This document shows, piece after piece, positions 7,348-9,219 of a stretch of 9,219 nt of DNA. The notes below the pieces were generated by a model, which did not search any database, was not told where the DNA came from, and worked only from the letters and a program-made list of their open reading frames with translations. Numbering within the stretch: the stretch's first letter is position 1; each line of letters starts with the position of its first letter. This DNA comes from JBBAFS01 sp041655255 (GTDB lineage: Bacteria; Spirochaetota; Spirochaetia; Sphaerochaetales; Sphaerochaetaceae), in assembly GCA_041655255.1 (NCBI GenBank), contig JBBAFS010000065.1, positions 1-9,219 of the forward strand, read 5' to 3'. A program made the translations under genes and the position numbers.

Positions 7348-7356
7348 GGGGGGGGG
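7348..7356. repeat. G9/C9 homopolymer after the pspC stop
   Basis: Nine consecutive G on the plus strand (C9 in the pspC transcript) lie two bases beyond the pspC TAA and four bases before the terminator stem. It is prone to slippage but lies outside the reading frame, so length changes would not alter PspC. Confidence 0.9.
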
Positions 7357-7358
7357 TG

Positions 7359-7703
7359 TTATTCATCGTGGAATCGTTGATCCCAATCTCGTTCTTTGTC
7401 AAAGATTTCATCTTCCATCCCTTGCACTTTCCTTTTCAGGCGATCAAATGTGCTTCGTAGATCTTCATGACTATAGCGTGAGCTCTGGTTTTCTCGATAT
7501 ACACGAGTCGGCTCCATGGGGATAAGCAGGGCCACTAAAGCGTAAATCAGAGCTCCAGGGAAAAGACCCGTTACCAGAATGGAGATACCAACGATAAGTC
7601 GTAAGTAATCGACATTGAGGTCTTTCCAATCTGCAATCCCTTGGCATACACCAAAGATCTTCCCATCACGTGCGCGGTATAATTTTTTCGTAGCCATATC
7701 CAT
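7359..7703 (-). CDS. pspC: Phage shock protein C
   Basis: This 114-residue protein has a PspC domain at about 6-63: KKLYRARDGKIFGVCQGIAD followed by a long hydrophobic stretch (about 35-63) that spans the inner membrane. The charged C-terminal helix (about 80-110, FDRLKRKVQGMEDEIFDKER) parallels the E. coli PspC tail, so this is a full-length proteobacterial-type PspC, not just a stand-alone PspC domain. In E. coli, PspB and PspC sense envelope stress and draw PspA away from PspF. The ATG has AGGA very close (3 bases) and AAGGA further up; the ATG two codons later would be better spaced from AGGA, so the start could be at 7697. It lies 14 bases after pspB and is the last gene of the operon. 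Confidence 0.92.
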   Translation of the reverse strand: MDMATKKLYRARDGKIFGVCQGIADWKDLNVDYLRLIVGISILVTGLFPGALIYALVALLIPMEPTRVYRENQSSRYSHEDLRSTFDRLKRKVQGMEDEIFDKERDWDQRFHDE

Positions 7704-7717
7704 ACTTCCTATTCCTT

Positions 7718-7942
7718 CTAATCGTTACTCTTTTTCGATCGTAATATAATTTCTAAATTTTCAATTCTCTTCATTAAATCGAGTATCTCAGCTTCAAATT
7801 CACCCAGATCTTGTTTCTCTTGTTTTGTCTTTCTCTGTTTCTCTTGTTGACGGTTTTGCTTCGATTCAATCACAAACTTGACTAAAAAGTAGACAAAGAC
7901 AAACGGGGCAATAACAGCTACAAGTTGAACAATGTTCTCCAT
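7718..7942 (-). CDS. pspB: Phage shock protein B
   Basis: This 74-residue protein is the length of E. coli PspB and has the same plan: one N-terminal membrane segment (about 4-25), then a highly charged Lys/Gln/Glu coiled coil ending in RIENLEIIL (59-67), the counterpart of the RIQALESIL motif of E. coli PspB. It should sit in the inner membrane and work with PspC to release PspF from PspA under stress. Overall sequence similarity is low outside the motif, but size, topology and place between pspA and pspC settle the call. GGGGT lies 5 bases before the ATG and directly follows the pspA TAG, so its translation is probably coupled to pspA. Confidence 0.9.
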   Translation of the reverse strand: MENIVQLVAVIAPFVFVYFLVKFVIESKQNRQQEKQRKTKQEKQDLGEFEAEILDLMKRIENLEIILRSKKSND

Positions 7943-7951
7943 TTGATACCC

Positions 7952-8584
7952 CTATGTTGAAGACTCTTTACGTCTACTCTTTTTTAATGCTTCTAATTCA
8001 GAAGCAATCTCTTCTAACTCTTCTAATTCGGCAAACTGTTTTTCGGTAGAGGAGTGTTGATCATAATACTTCATCCGATCAAATTGTCGCTCCATCTGCT
8101 CAAATCGATCAAGAGTAGATTGCTTTGCAAATGAGGTCTCTTGTTCAGAATTCCGATTCTCTTCTATAATTGAGCGATGCTTCTCTTTAAGAGAGAGCAA
8201 TTTCTCTTCAAGGCGATTGATATCATCTTTACTCTTTACTACGAGTTTTTCGTAGTAGAGGGCATCTTCTTGGTAGCGAGAGATTTCGTCATTGACTCTC
8301 TTTTTTTCGAGAAGAGCCTCTTTGGCTAACTCATCTCTCCCTTTATCGATAGCTAACTCAGCTCGAGATTGCCATCGTTCCACTTTATGCTCTGCCTCAG
8401 ATTTTTTACGCAAAGATTCTTTCTCTTTGGCAATCATCGAGGCGCAAGAACTTTTTAACTCAATAAGGGTATCTTCAACCTCTTGCATCATCAGCTTTAC
8501 CATTTTCTCAGGGTCTTCGGCTTTATCCAAAAGGGCATTAATGTTGGCATTTACTATATCCATGAAACGTGAAAAAACTCCCAT
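7952..8584 (-). CDS. pspA: Phage shock protein A (PspA/ESCRT-III family)
   Basis: This 210-residue protein is slightly shorter than E. coli PspA (222). The first 40 residues are very close to the E. coli protein as I recall it, including the membrane-binding amphipathic helix (MGVFSRFMDIVNANINALLD) and AEDPEKM. The rest is almost entirely charged coiled coil (about 25-195), as in all PspA/IM30/Vipp1 proteins, ending in an acidic run ELEELEEIASELEAL. It should have two roles: in the resting cell it binds and inhibits PspF, and under stress it assembles on the inner membrane to limit proton leakage. AAAGGAG (8593-8599) lies 8 bases before the ATG. It is the first gene of pspABC, behind a sigma-54 promoter, with pspF diverging upstream. 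Confidence 0.97.
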   Translation of the reverse strand: MGVFSRFMDIVNANINALLDKAEDPEKMVKLMMQEVEDTLIELKSSCASMIAKEKESLRKKSEAEHKVERWQSRAELAIDKGRDELAKEALLEKKRVNDEISRYQEDALYYEKLVVKSKDDINRLEEKLLSLKEKHRSIIEENRNSEQETSFAKQSTLDRFEQMERQFDRMKYYDQHSSTEKQFAELEELEEIASELEALKKSRRKESST

Positions 8585-8620
8585 ACTATTATCTCCTTTG
8601 CTTTATGCTACTTATACTAC

Positions 8621-8637
8621 AGCACCTTCTGTGCCAA
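8621..8637 (-). promoter_or_regulatory. Sigma-54 (-24/-12) promoter of pspABC
   Basis: On the minus strand TTGGCACAGAAGGTGCT matches the sigma-54 consensus YTGGCACGRNNNTTGCW at 12 of 14 specified positions, with the required GG-N10-GC spacing. The predicted start near 8610 gives a 26-base leader with a strong ribosome site. The PspF-type activator divergently encoded beside it carries the GAFTGA sigma-54 contact loop, which supports the call independently. Confidence 0.9.
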
Positions 8638-8710
8638 CACAAAAAGAGGCCCTTTACTACTATGAATCAACACAAATAGTTTGACAAGAGTCTCTTTTAT
8701 AAACTTAGAG

Positions 8711-8719
8711 TGGTATAAT
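8711..8719 (+). promoter_or_regulatory. Extended -10 promoter for pspF
   Basis: TGGTATAAT is a perfect extended -10 (TGn-TATAAT). The -35 position 17 bases upstream (TCTCTT) is poor, which extended -10 promoters tolerate. A start near 8726 would leave a leader of about 20 bases. A second extended -10, TGGTAAAAT (8731-8739), could start transcription at or next to the ATG itself. Both are embedded in the tandem palindromes. Confidence 0.55.
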
Positions 8720-8744
8720 ATACCTTCCTGTGGTAAAATATGCC
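8711..8744. promoter_or_regulatory. Two tandem palindromic sites, candidate PspF upstream activating sequences
   Basis: Site I, GGTATAATATACC (8712-8724), is a perfect palindrome around one central base. Site II, GGTAAAATATGCC (8732-8744), is an 11-of-13 copy of it exactly 20 bp away, about two helical turns, so both would face the same side of the DNA. Their centres lie at about -108 and -128 from the predicted pspA start, close to where the paired E. coli PspF sites lie. They also cover the probable pspF promoter and stop one base short of its ATG, which would allow PspF to limit its own expression. Confidence 0.65.
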
Positions 8745-8745
8745 T

Positions 8746-9219
8746 ATGGCACACCAGCAAAAAGGGACATCCCAAACACCGTTAGGTGAGAGTGAAATAT
8801 TTCTTAACTTTCAACAAGATCTCAGTCGAGCTGCAACAGTAGACCGAAGCGTCCTTATTGTTGGAGAGCGAGGTAGTGGTAAAGAGTTAGCTGCGTTACG
8901 CCTTCATTATCTAAGTCAACGATGGCAACAGCGGCTTGTGACAGTGAACTGTGCTGCTCTTCCCCAATCTCTTATAGAAACCGAATTATTTGGGTATGAA
9001 GCGGGAGCTTTTACCGGGGCAACGAAGACTCGTAAAGGGAGATTTGAAGAGGCTGAAGGGGGGACACTCTTTTTAGATGAAATTGGCCTTATTCCCCTTG
9101 AGGTTCAAGAGAAGATTTTACGTGTTGTTGAGTATGGCACTTTTGAGAGAGTAGGGTCTTCTACCACCCACGAAGTCGATGTACGAATAGTGGGAGCAAC
9201 TAATACCGATTTGACTACG
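8746..9219 (+). CDS. pspF: PspF, sigma-54-dependent activator (AAA+), 3'-truncated by window
   Basis: The first 158 residues are visible and run off the right end. As in E. coli PspF, the AAA+ domain starts almost at the N-terminus with no receiver or sensor domain. It has Walker A GERGSGKE (40-47), Asn68 matching Asn64 of E. coli, the GAFTGA sigma-54 contact loop (87-92), Walker B LFLDE with Asp111/Glu112, and ERVG (134-137). Trp60 in YLSQRW aligns with Trp56 of E. coli PspF, the residue needed for inhibition by PspA. The arginine fingers and C-terminal DNA-binding helix-turn-helix lie outside the window. It should activate the divergent pspABC sigma-54 promoter. No Shine-Dalgarno is visible; an in-frame ATG at 8740 (ATG CCT ATG) is an alternative start, and TAA at 8734 rules out anything longer. 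Confidence 0.95.
   Translation, partial: MAHQQKGTSQTPLGESEIFLNFQQDLSRAATVDRSVLIVGERGSGKELAALRLHYLSQRWQQRLVTVNCAALPQSLIETELFGYEAGAFTGATKTRKGRFEEAEGGTLFLDEIGLIPLEVQEKILRVVEYGTFERVGSSTTHEVDVRIVGATNTDLTT

Larger units (their letters stand above)
7052..7358. other. 307-bp intergenic region between the psp and marR-exporter operons
   Basis: No convincing gene lies here. From right to left it holds a nine-G run, the psp operon terminator, about 165 bases of unassigned sequence containing a perfect CRP-like palindrome (7213-7230), a second weaker terminator, the marR promoter and its palindromic operator. The only short frames (for example 21 codons from 7220 on the plus strand and 12 codons on the minus strand) lack ribosome sites. 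Confidence 0.6.

Noticed and set aside
7348..7356. Phase-variable switch of pspC by the G9 run
   Set aside because: The run lies beyond the pspC stop codon, so slippage cannot change the reading frame.
7295..7525. 76-codon plus-strand frame running through the terminator and antisense to pspC
   Set aside because: It overlaps the psp terminator, the G9 run and pspC, and its product resembles nothing.
8664..8678. IHF site between the psp enhancer and the sigma-54 promoter
   Set aside because: Only AATCAA matches; the TTR half of the consensus is absent. Mentioned only as a weak hint.
8292..8684. 130-codon plus-strand frame opposite pspA
   Set aside because: It is antisense to a certain gene, with no ribosome site and no sensible protein features; a shadow of pspA codon use.
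8681..8719. Perfect TTGACA (8681-8686) with TATAAT (8714-8719) on the plus strand as a pspF promoter
   Set aside because: The spacer is 27 bases, far from 16-18, and no -10 lies at the right distance. The TATAAT is better explained as an extended -10 on its own.
1..9219. CRISPR array, insertion sequence, tRNA or rRNA
   Set aside because: No regularly spaced direct repeats, transposase, terminal inverted repeats, cloverleaf or rRNA core sequence was seen on either strand.

Overview
The window appears to come from a Gram-negative, fairly low-GC bacterium that uses sigma-54. The signs are a PspF-type activator, a good -24/-12 promoter, and an exported protein with a Sec signal peptide but no lipobox. 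The gene set (a PEP/pyruvate-binding protein of the PpsA-like group without a phosphohistidine domain, a small exported beta-rich protein, a MarR plus heterodimeric ABC exporter operon, and a Psp operon) would suit Spirochaetota. That assignment is an impression from style and codon use, not proof.

Layout. Positions 1-2010 (+) hold the 3' part of a large PEP/pyruvate-binding-domain protein whose start lies left of the window. A perfect hairpin at 2016-2033 separates it from a convergent gene (2058-2555, -) for a 165-residue secreted protein with its own sigma-70-type promoter. Next comes a minus-strand operon, read right to left: a MarR regulator (6605-7051), then the two halves of a heterodimeric ABC exporter (4602-6611 and 2746-4605). 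The overlaps are 7 bp and 4 bp (ATGA), so translation is probably coupled. A consensus-like promoter and an abutting 12-bp palindrome upstream of marR suggest autoregulation. The two ATPases show the standard split into one degenerate and one consensus ATP site.

A 307-bp intergenic stretch (7052-7358) holds that promoter and operator, two minus-strand terminators, a perfect CRP-like palindrome and a nine-G run. To its right is the phage-shock-protein module: pspC, pspB and pspA on the minus strand (transcribed pspA to pspC, ending in a strong intrinsic terminator), with pspF diverging on the plus strand and cut by the window end.

The pspA-pspF intergenic region is the richest regulatory stretch. 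It has a sigma-54 promoter for pspABC (12 of 14 consensus positions) and two tandem copies of a GGTA-type palindrome exactly 20 bp apart. These lie where PspF upstream activating sequences would be expected, and they also cover the likely pspF promoter and the bases just before its start codon. This predicts that PspF activates pspABC while limiting its own synthesis, with PspA holding PspF inactive until the inner membrane is stressed. The drug-exporter operon and the Psp operon both relate to envelope integrity, but nothing in the sequence links their regulation.
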